From VGJW01 sp035286125 (GTDB lineage Bacteria > Cyanobacteriota > Sericytochromatia > S15B-MN24 > VGJW01): DNA of 64,000 nucleotides. The translations under genes and the position numbers were made by a program. Shown piece after piece: positions 16,432-25,137 of the stretch (positions are counted from its first letter, which is position 1; each line of letters starts with the position of its first letter). Location of the stretch: the NCBI GenBank assembly GCA_035286125.1, contig JAYKIS010000015.1, positions 24,567 through 88,566 on the forward strand, given 5' to 3'. The notes beneath the pieces were generated by a model. It was not told where the DNA came from and made no database searches. It saw only the letters and a list, made by a program, of their open reading frames with translations.

Positions 16432-18963
16432 ATGCTTCGTTCGCTGGATTCCGGCGTGTCCGGATTGCGCAATCACCAACTCAAGATCGACGTCATCGGC
16501 AACAACATCGCCAACGTCAACACCGTCGGCTTCAAGAGCCAGCGCGTCGAGTTCCAGAACCTGCTGAACCAGACCCTGTCGGTCGGTACCTCGGGTGAGG
16601 GCGGACGCGCCGGCACCAATCCCCAGCAGGTCGGTCTGGGCGTGGGCGTGGGCTCGATCACGACGATCCACACCCAGGGCGCTTTGCAGGGCACCGGCAA
16701 GAGCACGGACCTTGCCATCCAGGGAGAGGGCTTCTTTGTCGTCAGCGACGGCAGCCGCAATTTCTACACCCGGGACGGAAGCTTCGACTTCGACAAGACG
16801 GGCAGCTTCATCCGCCCTGCCAACGGCCTCAAGATCATGGGCTGGACCACGACCAACGGCGTCATCGACACCACGGCCGAACCTGCCCCCATCCGCGTGG
16901 CACGGGGACAGAACCTGCAGCCCAAGGCCACAGGGTCCGTCCGCCTGAAGGGCAACCTGCGCTCCGACAGCGTCGACACGATGATCACGGGCGTTCTCAA
17001 GGCCACGCCCAAGGGTGCGGCGGAGGCCGGCAAGGTCGTGATGCAGCACGACATCCTCAACTCCAAGAATCAGGTCATCCACGGCACGATCACGATGACC
17101 AATGACCCCGGTACCCTGACGTGGCAGGTGAGCTACCGGCCGCGTGCAGGCGACCTGGACGCCGACCAGCTGACCAACCCCAATGAACAGGGTCTCGGCA
17201 CCCTGACGTTCGACACGTCGGGCCGGCTTACCAGCAACACGCTGGGGGCCATCCGCCTCACCTTCACGCAGGAGAGCGGAGCCAATGCCCTCGAGTCCCA
17301 GGTCATCCCGAGCCAGTTGCAGATGAACTCCGAAGTCCCGCGCTCGCGCCTGGGCTTCGACAACATCGCGGGCCTGATCAGCGGCAACCTGCAGCCTGCG
17401 GTCCTCAAGTCGACCGCGACGCTGGGCGGCCTGATGGTACCGGCAACGGTGGGCCCCAAGGAAATCAAGCTGCCCATGAACCTGGGCGTTGCCAGCGGCA
17501 CGAATGTCGAAGGCGAGCTCATCCTGCGCAATACTCAGGGCAGCAACACCTGGTCCGTCTCCTACCTGCCCACGGCCGGCGCAACGGGCCAGGACAAGCT
17601 CCGCTTTGCCGACGAGCAGAACCTGGGCGTCATCACCTTCGACCCGGCGACCGGCGAACCGGTGGGCACCATCAGCCTGAAGGACATCAAGCTGCTGGCC
17701 AAGGATACCGTCACGCCCACGCTCGTGACCCTGACGGTGCCGACGCTCGCGACGGGCTCGGCCCTGAAGTTGGGTGCGAGCGATACTGTCGGGGCGACCC
17801 TCGGTGCCACGGCCAGCGACGCCGTCGTCAAGGAGACCCGCTTCGACATCGCCAACGCCCGGACCTACAGCTCGGAAACGAACCAGGTCGGGAACCAGAT
17901 CGTCACGGGCAAGCTTGTCGTCCGCAACGCTCCCGGTGAAGACAACTGGTCCGTGACCTACGTCCCGGACGACACGCCCGAGAATCGGGGGCTCATCAAC
18001 TCGACGGGCGAGCAGCAACTGGGCACGTTCAGCTTCGATACGGATGGCAAGCTGACCACCACCGACCTCGAGCCCATCCGGTTGCAGTACCAGAACCTGA
18101 GCACGCCCGACGTGACGGCCTACCTCGACTTCGGCGACATCGGCTTCGACCCCAACGAGTCCAAGGGCCTCGCGGAGGTCATCCAGACCTCGGGCAAGAC
18201 CGATGCTGGCTCCTACACCATGTCGATGAACTTCTTCGACTCGCTGGGCAACTCGCACTCGGGGAACATCCTGTTCACCCGGGACCTGGAGCAACAGTCC
18301 GCCGCCGACGGCCGCTCCAAGTGGCGTGTCTCGTTCGGCATCGTGGACTCGCAGGTCAAGAACGACCTGAAGTCGCTGCCCGGCCCGGGTGTCGGGGCCT
18401 TCCCCATCGACCTCGGCTACATCATCTTCGACAACGGCGGTCTTCCGGTCGACGTCAACCTGTCTCCGCTCAAGCTCAACTACACGTCGGGTGCTGCGCC
18501 GTCGACGATCTCGTTCGATCCCGGCAAGCGCGGCGACACGCTGGGCCTGACGCAGTTCCTGACGGCCTCGACGGCCATCATCGACGACCAGGACGGGTAC
18601 GCTACCGGTACGCTGCAGGGCTTCAACATCGACTCCAACGGCTATGTCTCGGGCGTCTTCACGAACGGCCAGATCCGGCAGCTGGCGCAGATTGCCCTCG
18701 CCTCGTTCAACAACCCGAACGGCCTCGTGAACGAAGGCAGCAACATGTGGACGGTCGGCAACGCATCCGGCGATGCGCAGGTCGGAACCGCAGGCACGGC
18801 GGGACGCGGCCTGCTGGCCTCGTCCAACCTCGAGACGTCCAACGTCGACCTGGCGGCCTCGTTCTCGGAGCTAATCATCTCCCAGCGCGGCTTCCAGGCC
18901 AATTCCCGCATCATCACCACCTCGGACGAAGTCCTGCAGGAGCTGATGGGGCTGAAGCGCTGA
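16432..18963 (+). CDS. flgE: Flagellar hook protein FlgE, enlarged by tandem D2-like repeats
   Basis: Hook subunit. The N-terminus (SGVSGLRNHQLKIDVIGNNI then ANVNTVGFKSQRVEFQNLL) and C-terminus (NVDLAASFSELIISQRGFQA, IITTSDEVLQELMGLKR) are canonical. At 843 residues it is about twice the usual size. The extra length comes from repeats of one beta-domain pattern: a strand with W-x-V-S (LTWQVSYRP, NTWSVSYLP, DNWSVTYVP, SKWRVSFGI), then LG-x-(I/F)-x-FD-x-x-G, then I-x-L. The Trp residues are 231, 374, 506 and 631, a period of 125-143. The last copy matches the ordinary FlaE-type D2 domain, so the others look like duplications. The hook should be thicker than normal. Confidence 0.96.
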   Translation: MLRSLDSGVSGLRNHQLKIDVIGNNIANVNTVGFKSQRVEFQNLLNQTLSVGTSGEGGRAGTNPQQVGLGVGVGSITTIHTQGALQGTGKSTDLAIQGEGFFVVSDGSRNFYTRDGSFDFDKTGSFIRPANGLKIMGWTTTNGVIDTTAEPAPIRVARGQNLQPKATGSVRLKGNLRSDSVDTMITGVLKATPKGAAEAGKVVMQHDILNSKNQVIHGTITMTNDPGTLTWQVSYRPRAGDLDADQLTNPNEQGLGTLTFDTSGRLTSNTLGAIRLTFTQESGANALESQVIPSQLQMNSEVPRSRLGFDNIAGLISGNLQPAVLKSTATLGGLMVPATVGPKEIKLPMNLGVASGTNVEGELILRNTQGSNTWSVSYLPTAGATGQDKLRFADEQNLGVITFDPATGEPVGTISLKDIKLLAKDTVTPTLVTLTVPTLATGSALKLGASDTVGATLGATASDAVVKETRFDIANARTYSSETNQVGNQIVTGKLVVRNAPGEDNWSVTYVPDDTPENRGLINSTGEQQLGTFSFDTDGKLTTTDLEPIRLQYQNLSTPDVTAYLDFGDIGFDPNESKGLAEVIQTSGKTDAGSYTMSMNFFDSLGNSHSGNILFTRDLEQQSAADGRSKWRVSFGIVDSQVKNDLKSLPGPGVGAFPIDLGYIIFDNGGLPVDVNLSPLKLNYTSGAAPSTISFDPGKRGDTLGLTQFLTASTAIIDDQDGYATGTLQGFNIDSNGYVSGVFTNGQIRQLAQIALASFNNPNGLVNEGSNMWTVGNASGDAQVGTAGTAGRGLLASSNLETSNVDLAASFSELIISQRGFQANSRIITTSDEVLQELMGLKR

Positions 18964-18968
18964 CGTAG

Positions 18969-19940
18969 ATGAGCCTGGCTGCCCCCGGTCCCGTCGAGGG
19001 TCCCCGCCCCACAGCGGAGTACTCCGGCGTGACCGGGGGCATGCCGCCAGCCGCGGGCCGTACGGGTACCCCGCAGGGTCAAAGGGAGATGCCCTCCCCG
19101 ACGACGGAAGGACCCGACGGAGCCCGTCGTGCCCTCGAGGATGCTGGACTGCCGACGACTCCCGTGACACGAAGCCTCGTCGAGGCCCTGGCCCAGGCCG
19201 GCCTGCCGGCAACACCGGCGCTGTTGCGCCGGCTGGTGGCCAACTGGCCGGAAATACCTGCCGAGCTGCGCGCCACGGCGCTAGGACTTGCCGCGCGGGG
19301 CCTCGTGCCGACTGCCGCCCTGCTGGCTCTGGGCGTGCCGGATCAGGGCCAGCCACGACCTGTCCCGCTGATTCGGGCCTGGATGGCCCGGCTCGGCCAT
19401 CCGGGCGTGACCTTGCTCGCAGGCGAGGGGGATCCCCTCGATGCGCTCATGGCATGGATCAACCGGTTGACGCCGCCCGAGGCTCGGCTCGCCCGGCACC
19501 TGCGGGATGCATCAGCGGGCGATCCGACCCACGAGTTGCCCCGGCAGGCGGGCGCGTGGCCCACGGAGGAGGCGTGGCCCCAGGGACATGCGCGGTTGCT
19601 CGATCCCGCGGCCCCATGGACCGTGCCGCTCGCGTGGGGGGCATGGACCGGACACTGGACCCACTGGGACCGGGACGCCCGGTCCCCGGAAGGGCCAGGG
19701 GACGAGGCTCGCCCGTGGCGAACCGTCATCATCCTGGAGCATCCCGAATGCGGTCGGGTACGCCTGAATCTCGCCGGGGCAGGCAGGCAATTGGTGGTGC
19801 GCATCCAGGCCGAAGCCCCGGCACTGCGTGAGGCCCTCGCGGCCCTCGTGCCCGAAGTCTCGGCCCGCGTCGCGGAGCTGGGCTGGAGCGGTCCGCCGTG
19901 GGCCGTCGGGACAACGGACGAGGAACCCCATGGCACCTGA
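18969..19940 (+). CDS. FliK C-terminal-like flagellar protein (YlqG position)
   Basis: A 323-residue Ala/Pro/Leu/Arg-rich protein of uncertain role. The C-terminal 60 residues (VIILEHPECGRVRLNLAGAG, LVVRIQAEAPALREALAALV, PEVSARVAELGW) resemble the FliK/Flg_hook domain: two strands followed by a helix. It overlaps the next gene, a stand-alone FlhB C-terminal domain. In Bacillus subtilis the gene pair ylqG-ylqH has this same pairing, so this may be a second hook-length or export-specificity couple. The middle of the protein has no recognised domain. Confidence 0.55.
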   Translation: MSLAAPGPVEGPRPTAEYSGVTGGMPPAAGRTGTPQGQREMPSPTTEGPDGARRALEDAGLPTTPVTRSLVEALAQAGLPATPALLRRLVANWPEIPAELRATALGLAARGLVPTAALLALGVPDQGQPRPVPLIRAWMARLGHPGVTLLAGEGDPLDALMAWINRLTPPEARLARHLRDASAGDPTHELPRQAGAWPTEEAWPQGHARLLDPAAPWTVPLAWGAWTGHWTHWDRDARSPEGPGDEARPWRTVIILEHPECGRVRLNLAGAGRQLVVRIQAEAPALREALAALVPEVSARVAELGWSGPPWAVGTTDEEPHGT

Positions 19941-20247
19941 GCACCCGGCCATGCGCGACGGTCACGATACGGGCAAACAGCGCCGGGCCGTTGCGCTGAG
20001 ATACGACCCTGAGCAGGATGCGGCACCCGTCGTGGTGGCCGCCGGGATGGGGGCGCTTGCCGAACGCATCATCGAGGCCGCCAAGGCCGCAGGCGTCCCG
20101 CTGCACCAGGACATCCAGCTTGTTGCGGCCCTGGCGCAGCTCGATCTGGGCGAAAGCATCCCCGCCTCCCTGTATCCTGTGATTGCAGAGTTGCTGGTGA
20201 TGGTCCAGCGCGCAGGTACGGGCATGCAGGAGGGCCGGTCCCCATGA
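19930..20247 (+). CDS. Stand-alone FlhB C-terminal domain homologue (FhlB/YlqH-like)
   Basis: A 105-residue soluble protein matching the cytoplasmic domain of FlhB after its cleavage site: RRAVALRYDPEQDAAPVVVA, then GALAERIIEAAKAAGVPLHQ, and DLGESIPASLYPVIAELLVMVQ. The FlhB in this window reads DLGESIPAELYQVVAEILVSVQ at the same place. It lacks the membrane part and the NPTH autocleavage motif. In Salmonella and Bacillus such proteins can partly replace the FlhB C-terminal fragment. It starts at ATG 19930 inside the FliK-like gene; ATG 19951 is also possible. Confidence 0.85.
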   Translation: MAPEHPAMRDGHDTGKQRRAVALRYDPEQDAAPVVVAAGMGALAERIIEAAKAAGVPLHQDIQLVAALAQLDLGESIPASLYPVIAELLVMVQRAGTGMQEGRSP

Positions 20248-20462
20248 TTCGCATGACGCGACTGAACGAACAGGTCATCGTCGTGAATGCCGACCTGGTC
20301 GAGAGTCTGGAGGCCACCCCGGACACAGTCGTCACGCTCACCACCGACCGCAAATATGTGGTAAGAGAGTCGGTAGACGAGTTGATCGATCGCATCATCG
20401 CCTACCGTCGGGCCTGTGCCATACCTTTGGGGCTCGGCTCCCGCGACCCAGGAGACACGTAG
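20244..20462 (+). CDS. flbD: Flagellar protein FlbD/SwrD
   Basis: Small protein (72 residues) found before motA in many flagellar operons; in Bacillus SwrD raises motor torque. Its pattern is clear: MIRMTRLNEQVIVVNADLVE, then TPDTVVTLTTDRKYVVRESV and DELIDRIIAYRR. It starts at ATG 20244 (ATGA overlap). Its TAG stop directly abuts the first codon of motA in the same frame, so the two are tightly coupled. Confidence 0.9.
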   Translation: MIRMTRLNEQVIVVNADLVESLEATPDTVVTLTTDRKYVVRESVDELIDRIIAYRRACAIPLGLGSRDPGDT

Positions 20463-21245
20463 CTGGAAATCTCGACCCTCATCGGGCTCATTCTTGGCTG
20501 GGGCGGAATCATCATCGCCTATGTCCTCGATGGTGGGCACCTGGGAGCCCTGGTGGTCCCGACTGCCGCCATGATCGTCTTCGGGGGCACCTTCGGGACC
20601 CTCTTCATCGCTTTCCCGATGAAGGACGTGCTCACGATCCCCAAGCTCATCGGCTTCACCTTCTCGAAGAATCCGCTCGAGCCTCACACGATCATCCCGC
20701 AGATGATCCGCTACGCCGAGAAGGCCCGGAAAGACGGCCTGCTGGCGCTTGAGGCCGATGTCCAGGCCGCCCCGGACGAGTTCCTCAAGAAGGGCATGCA
20801 GATGGTCTCGGACGGCATCGACATCAAGACCGTCCGCGAGATGCTGGAGACCGAACTGGCCTTCATCGCGACCCGCCACGCCGGCGGCATCGCGATGTTC
20901 GAGGCTGCGGGCGGTTTCGCCCCCACGATGGGCATCATCGGCACGGTCATGGGCATGGTGCACATCCTGGGCAGCCTGGGCGGAGACTCGGACCCGGCAG
21001 CGCTGGCGCCCGCCATCGGCGTCGCCTTCATCGCCACCCTCTACGGGGTGTTCTCGGCCAACCTTCTCTGGCTGCCCATGGGCACCAAGCTCAAGAAGCG
21101 TTCCGAGGAGGAAATCCTGGTTCGCGAGCTGATGCTCGAGGGCATCCTGTCCATCCAGGCCGGCGACAATCCGCAGATCGTCGAGGAGAAGCTCAAGGGC
21201 TACCTGTCGCCGGCGGTGCGCGCCACCATAACCAAGGAAGAATGA
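20463..21245 (+). CDS. motA: Flagellar motor stator protein MotA (apparent CTG start)
   Basis: Proton- or sodium-channel stator subunit with four membrane helices. Homology demands a start at base 20463: the translation (L/M)EISTLIGLILGWGGIIIAY, then GGHLGALVVPTAAMIVFGGT, is the full MotA N-terminus. That codon is CTG, right after the flbD stop in the same frame, with no upstream ATG, GTG or TTG possible. An AGGAG at 20450-20454 lies eight bases ahead, ideal spacing. A GTG at 20553 would delete the first helix. The protein is 260 residues and has the conserved PTMGIIGTVMGM proline and the ATLYGVFSANLLWLP helix. Confidence 0.93.
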   Translation: MEISTLIGLILGWGGIIIAYVLDGGHLGALVVPTAAMIVFGGTFGTLFIAFPMKDVLTIPKLIGFTFSKNPLEPHTIIPQMIRYAEKARKDGLLALEADVQAAPDEFLKKGMQMVSDGIDIKTVREMLETELAFIATRHAGGIAMFEAAGGFAPTMGIIGTVMGMVHILGSLGGDSDPAALAPAIGVAFIATLYGVFSANLLWLPMGTKLKKRSEEEILVRELMLEGILSIQAGDNPQIVEEKLKGYLSPAVRATITKEE

Positions 21246-21249
21246 CCCC

Positions 21250-22014
21250 GTGGGCAAGAAGCGGGGTCACAAGGGCGGCAGCCACGCCAACCACGAACGT
21301 TGGTTACTGACTTATGCCGACCTTATCACCCTGCTGCTGATCTACTTCATCATCCTGTTCTCGATGTCGTCGATCGACGCCAGCAAGTTCAAGAAGATGG
21401 CAGACGCAATGGCGAGCGTCTTCAACCCGACGGCCGCCTCGGGCGGAGGCAACGACGCGGTCCTGCCGCCCGCGAGCGACATGGTCATCCCGCCGGTCGC
21501 ACCGATGTACGCCAAGGAAGAGTCCGAGTTCGAGGAGATGGCCGACAAGGTGGAGAAACTGGCCGAACAATTGGGTGCCAGCGCTTCCTTCGACGTCCAC
21601 ATGGAGAAGCGTGGTCTCGTGATCTCCATCGCCGACTCGGCGCTGTTCGCCGCGGGCTCGGCCGATCTTGACCCGAAGACCCGAGAGATGCTCGGCAAGG
21701 TCAGCGGCCTTGCCGCCAAGACCGGCAACAGCCTGCGGATCGAAGGCCACACGGACAACACGCCGATTCACTCTGCCCGGTTCCCGAGCAACTGGGAACT
21801 CTCCACGGCCCGCGCCACGGCTGTCGTCCGGCATCTGGTCGACACGGGGGCCCTGCCGCCGTCACGGGTCTCGGCGGCCGGCTACGGCGACACCTTTCCC
21901 AAGGCTCCGAACGACTCACAGGCCAACCGATCGCGGAACCGGAGAGTCGATATCGTGGTCCTGAGCGATGCTACAATGGCGCAGGAACCCAAGAAGCCTG
22001 CTCCCGGAGACTGA
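21250..22014 (+). CDS. motB: Flagellar motor stator protein MotB
   Basis: Second stator subunit, which anchors MotA to peptidoglycan. It has 254 residues from GTG 21250. A single N-terminal helix contains WLLTYADLITLLLIYFIILF, with the ion-carrying Asp at residue 24. The plug region follows, then an OmpA-like peptidoglycan domain with LRIEGHTDNTPI, SNWELSTARATAVVRHL and RSRNRRVDIVVL. Four bases separate it from motA. Confidence 0.96.
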   Translation: MGKKRGHKGGSHANHERWLLTYADLITLLLIYFIILFSMSSIDASKFKKMADAMASVFNPTAASGGGNDAVLPPASDMVIPPVAPMYAKEESEFEEMADKVEKLAEQLGASASFDVHMEKRGLVISIADSALFAAGSADLDPKTREMLGKVSGLAAKTGNSLRIEGHTDNTPIHSARFPSNWELSTARATAVVRHLVDTGALPPSRVSAAGYGDTFPKAPNDSQANRSRNRRVDIVVLSDATMAQEPKKPAPGD

Positions 22015-22020
22015 CCCCCC

Positions 22021-22593
22021 ATGGCCACCAAGAAGGGCGAGCCCAAGGCGGGCAATCCCGCCCTCTCCCCGAGAATCATCGTGGGCATGCTGGCGGTTGC
22101 GGTCATTGCCTCCGTCAGCTCCTTCATCGCCATCCGCCTGGCCCTGCCCAAGCAAATCATCGTCGAGCAACGCACCATCGTGGAGCACGAAAAGGGCACG
22201 CACGAGGCCACGAAGTCGAGCGAGCTCTGGACGCTGACCGAGCCCTTCATCGTCAACCTTTCGGATCCCAAGCGTCGTTTCCTGAAGACTACGGTGACCC
22301 TTCGCCTCTCCAAGCCAGCCCCGCCCGAGGGCGAGCATGGCGCCGAAGGCGGCGAGGGCGGTCACGGCGCACCAGCCAAGGGCCCGAGCCCGTTCATCCA
22401 ATCCCTCGCTCCCTTCCAGCCGGTTTTCCGGGACACCATCATCCGCACCCTGCGCAAGCAGACGACGATCACGCTCCAGGATCCGGATCGCGTGAAGTCG
22501 GAAATGAAGGTTGCCCTCAACTTGATGCGGCGTGATGACGAAGGAATTCCGGAGACCCTCGAGGTCTACTTCGGAGAATTCGTCGTCCAGTAG
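22021..22593 (+). CDS. fliL: Flagellar basal body-associated protein FliL
   Basis: Membrane protein that surrounds stators and supports torque. It has 190 residues with one N-terminal helix (IIVGMLAVAVIASVSSFIAI) and a periplasmic domain. That domain starts at LWTLTEPFIVNLSDPKRRFL and ends LNLMRRDDEGIPETLEVYFG. A Gly/Glu/His-rich insertion (about residues 103-120) lies inside the domain and is unusual. fliM follows after five bases. Confidence 0.9.
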   Translation: MATKKGEPKAGNPALSPRIIVGMLAVAVIASVSSFIAIRLALPKQIIVEQRTIVEHEKGTHEATKSSELWTLTEPFIVNLSDPKRRFLKTTVTLRLSKPAPPEGEHGAEGGEGGHGAPAKGPSPFIQSLAPFQPVFRDTIIRTLRKQTTITLQDPDRVKSEMKVALNLMRRDDEGIPETLEVYFGEFVVQ

Positions 22594-22598
22594 CTTCC

Positions 22599-23615
22599 GT
22601 GTCAGACATCCTCAGCCAGAACGAAATCGACGCCCTCATGGCCGCCCTGGCCAAGGGCGAGGTGGCTGCCGATCGTCCGGGCGATGCCGCAGAAAGCGAT
22701 GAGGCCGGCGTCAAGGCCAAGGCGGTCTGGGCCTACGACTTCCGGCGCCAGAGCAAATTCTCCAAGGACCACATCCGCACGCTGTCGATGCTGCATGACG
22801 GCTTCGCACGGCTCGTGTCAACGCTCTGGGCGGGCATGTTCCGCGTGATGGCGACCTGCGAGGTCGTGTCCGTCGAGCAGATGACCTTTGACGAGTACTC
22901 GCGGTCGCTTCCGGGCCCCACCATCATGACGACCTTCTCGATGAAGCCTCTTGTCGGCTCGGCCCTGCTCGAGATCAACCTCGACCTCGCATCGATCATG
23001 ATCGACCGGCTGCTGGGCGGCCCCGGCAAGGTCAGCCGCATCCGCCGCGATCTGACGGATATCGAGCGCCAGCTCATCACCAACATCTCCAACCGGACGC
23101 TCTCGGCCCTGCAGGAGTCGTGGGTAAGCCTCGTGCAGTTCGACCCCGTCATCGAGAACATCGAGACCAATCCCCGATTCGTCCAGCTCGTACCGGCCAC
23201 GGATCCGGTCGCGCTCGTGACGCTCGAGGTGAAGCTAGGCGAGAACACGGGCCCCGTCAGCATCTGCCTGCCGTACATGGTCCTCGAGAAGGTCATGACC
23301 AATCTGGGCTCCCAGTACATGTTCTCGACACAGAAGCTGGCCCAGACCGACGAGTTCCGCCTCAGGCTGAACGAACGTGTCGTGCAGACGCAGGTCCCGC
23401 TGACGGCGGTACTGGGTTCCACCGTCCTGTCGGTGCAGGACGTGCTGCAATTGCAGCGTGGCGACGTCGTGGCGCTCGAGCAGGGCCACGACCGGGACAT
23501 CGAGGTGAGGGTGGGCGACCGCACCAAGTTCATGGCCAGACCGGGCACGTGCCGCAGCCACATGGCCGTCCACATCACCGAAGTCGTCCTCGAGGAAGGC
23601 GAAACCCATGACTGA
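22599..23615 (+). CDS. fliM: Flagellar motor switch protein FliM
   Basis: C-ring protein that binds phosphorylated CheY. It has 338 residues from GTG 22599. The N-terminal CheY-binding peptide is LSQNEIDALMAALAKG. A CheC-like middle domain contains the YSRSLPGPTIMTTFSMKPL region and LLGGPGKVSRIRRDLTDIER. The C-terminal SpoA domain begins near RVVQTQVPLTAVLGSTVLS. It overlaps fliY by eight bases. Confidence 0.97.
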   Translation: MSDILSQNEIDALMAALAKGEVAADRPGDAAESDEAGVKAKAVWAYDFRRQSKFSKDHIRTLSMLHDGFARLVSTLWAGMFRVMATCEVVSVEQMTFDEYSRSLPGPTIMTTFSMKPLVGSALLEINLDLASIMIDRLLGGPGKVSRIRRDLTDIERQLITNISNRTLSALQESWVSLVQFDPVIENIETNPRFVQLVPATDPVALVTLEVKLGENTGPVSICLPYMVLEKVMTNLGSQYMFSTQKLAQTDEFRLRLNERVVQTQVPLTAVLGSTVLSVQDVLQLQRGDVVALEQGHDRDIEVRVGDRTKFMARPGTCRSHMAVHITEVVLEEGETHD

Positions 23616-24768
23616 CGCCATGTCGCGCGACCAGCAGGACGCCCTCGTCGAGATCATGGGCAACGCCCTCGGCGCGGGCGGATCCACCCTGTCGATCCTG
23701 CTCAACCGCCAGGTCGAGATTCGTCAGCCCCGGACGCGAATCATCTCCGTCACCGAGTTGTCCGGCATCCTGTCGGGACCCGCAGTCGCCGTCGAGATTC
23801 ACTTCGAAATCCAGGGCGCCATCGTCAACTGCTTCTACTTCGTCAAGGAAGACGCCGCCCGCATCACCGACCTGATGATGGGTGGCGAGGGCTCCCCGCC
23901 CGACTTCGAGATCGACGAACTTCGCCAGAGCGCGATGTCCGAGGCCGTCAACCAGATGATGGGCATGGCCGCAAACGGCCTGACGGGAGCCTATGGCACC
24001 AAGGTCGACATCAGCCCGCCCGTCACGACCGTCGTGGACTATCCCGCGGAGCTGTCCCTGCCGCCGGACTTCGGCTCCGGCCCGTGGGTCCTGGTGACCA
24101 GTTCCTTCGAAATCGAGGGCCTGGTCCAATCGGAACTGCAACAGTTGCTGCCGGTGGCCGACGCCATCCGCATGACCGAGCGCCTTCGACCCGAGCCCCA
24201 GGCGTCGGCGCCTGCAGCCCGGGCCGTCGACCTGGACACCCAGAACATCGCGGCGGCCATCCCCCACGTTCCGGCACCGCCCCTCGGCGCCCAGCGCGCG
24301 GATGCGGCGGGTGAGGACCTGGCGTCCATGTTCGGCCTCGGGCAAGGCGGACAGGGCGTACCCCAGGGGATGCCCCAGGGGATGCCCCAGGGCGTCCCGT
24401 TGGGCTATCCTGCGGCTGCCGCGATGCGCGAGCCCCCCTCGGTCCATCCCGCACAGTTCGCGCCACTGACCCAGGGCCAGTTGGGAGCCCAAGGCCCCTC
24501 CAGCCTTGACCTGATCCTCGACGTGCCACTCAAGGTCACGGTCGAGCTGGGTCGGACGCGCATGCAGATTCGCGAGGTCCTGGACCTGGCCAATGGCTCT
24601 GTTGTCGAGCTGGACAAGCTCGCAGGAGAGCCCGTGGACCTGCTGGTCAATGGTAAGCTGATTGCCCGGGGCGAGGTCGTCGTGATCGACGAGAACTTCG
24701 GCATTCGCGTCACGGACATCGTCAGCCAGGCCGAGCGCCTGAGCGGCTTCCGTAAGTCGGATTTCTGA
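23608..24768 (+). CDS. fliY: Flagellar motor switch protein FliY (CheC-like plus FliN domain)
   Basis: Switch protein combining a CheC/CheX-type phosphatase-like N-terminal half with a FliN C-terminal domain, as in Bacillus FliY; it may dephosphorylate CheY at the motor. It has 386 residues. The second active-site motif E-x2-N is present in SEAVNQMMG. At the first site the sequence is DALVEIMGNALGAG, where Bacillus has DALGEIGNI; without a gap the Asn position becomes Gly, so this site looks degraded. A Gln/Pro/Gly-Met linker (about 235-290) joins the halves. FliN motifs: LILDVPLKVTVELGRTRM and GEVVVIDENFGIRVTDIV. Confidence 0.93.
   Translation: MTDAMSRDQQDALVEIMGNALGAGGSTLSILLNRQVEIRQPRTRIISVTELSGILSGPAVAVEIHFEIQGAIVNCFYFVKEDAARITDLMMGGEGSPPDFEIDELRQSAMSEAVNQMMGMAANGLTGAYGTKVDISPPVTTVVDYPAELSLPPDFGSGPWVLVTSSFEIEGLVQSELQQLLPVADAIRMTERLRPEPQASAPAARAVDLDTQNIAAAIPHVPAPPLGAQRADAAGEDLASMFGLGQGGQGVPQGMPQGMPQGVPLGYPAAAAMREPPSVHPAQFAPLTQGQLGAQGPSSLDLILDVPLKVTVELGRTRMQIREVLDLANGSVVELDKLAGEPVDLLVNGKLIARGEVVVIDENFGIRVTDIVSQAERLSGFRKSDF
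24361..24396 (+). repeat. Three tandem 12-base units inside fliY
   Basis: CCCCAGGGGATG occurs twice, then a variant CCCCAGGGCGTC, encoding repeated Pro-Gln-Gly-Met/Val in the linker between the two FliY domains. Units of 12 bases keep the frame. This is probably a slippage product that varies linker length. Confidence 0.8.
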
Positions 24769-24772
24769 AGTC

Positions 24773-25132
24773 ATGAAGAACATCCTGGTCGTAGATGACG
24801 CGGCGTTCATGCGCCTGATGCTGAAGGACATCCTGACGGCACACGGCTTCAACGTGGTCGCCGAAGCCAAGACCGGCGTCGAGGCCGTCGCGCTTTACCA
24901 GCAACACCAGGTCGACCTCGTGACGATGGATATCACCATGCCCGAGATGGATGGCCTGACGGCCACGCGCCACATCCTGAACAAGGACCCCAAGGCCCGG
25001 ATCATCGTCTGCTCGGCCATGGGCCAGCAGGCCATGGTGCTCGAAGCCATCCAGAGCGGGGCCCGGGACTTCATCGTCAAACCATTCCAGGCCGACAGGG
25101 TCGTGGACGCCGTGAAGAAGGCCCTGCGCTGA
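24773..25132 (+). CDS. cheY: Chemotaxis response regulator CheY
   Basis: Single receiver domain of 119 residues that carries the signal from CheA to FliM/FliY. The acidic pair is Asp8-Asp9, the phosphoacceptor is Asp53 (VTMDITMPEMDG), and the conserved Lys is in DFIVKPFQ. It sits between fliY and fliO as in Bacillus-type operons. Start ATG 24773. Confidence 0.96.
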   Translation: MKNILVVDDAAFMRLMLKDILTAHGFNVVAEAKTGVEAVALYQQHQVDLVTMDITMPEMDGLTATRHILNKDPKARIIVCSAMGQQAMVLEAIQSGARDFIVKPFQADRVVDAVKKALR

Positions 25133-25137
25133 TCGCC

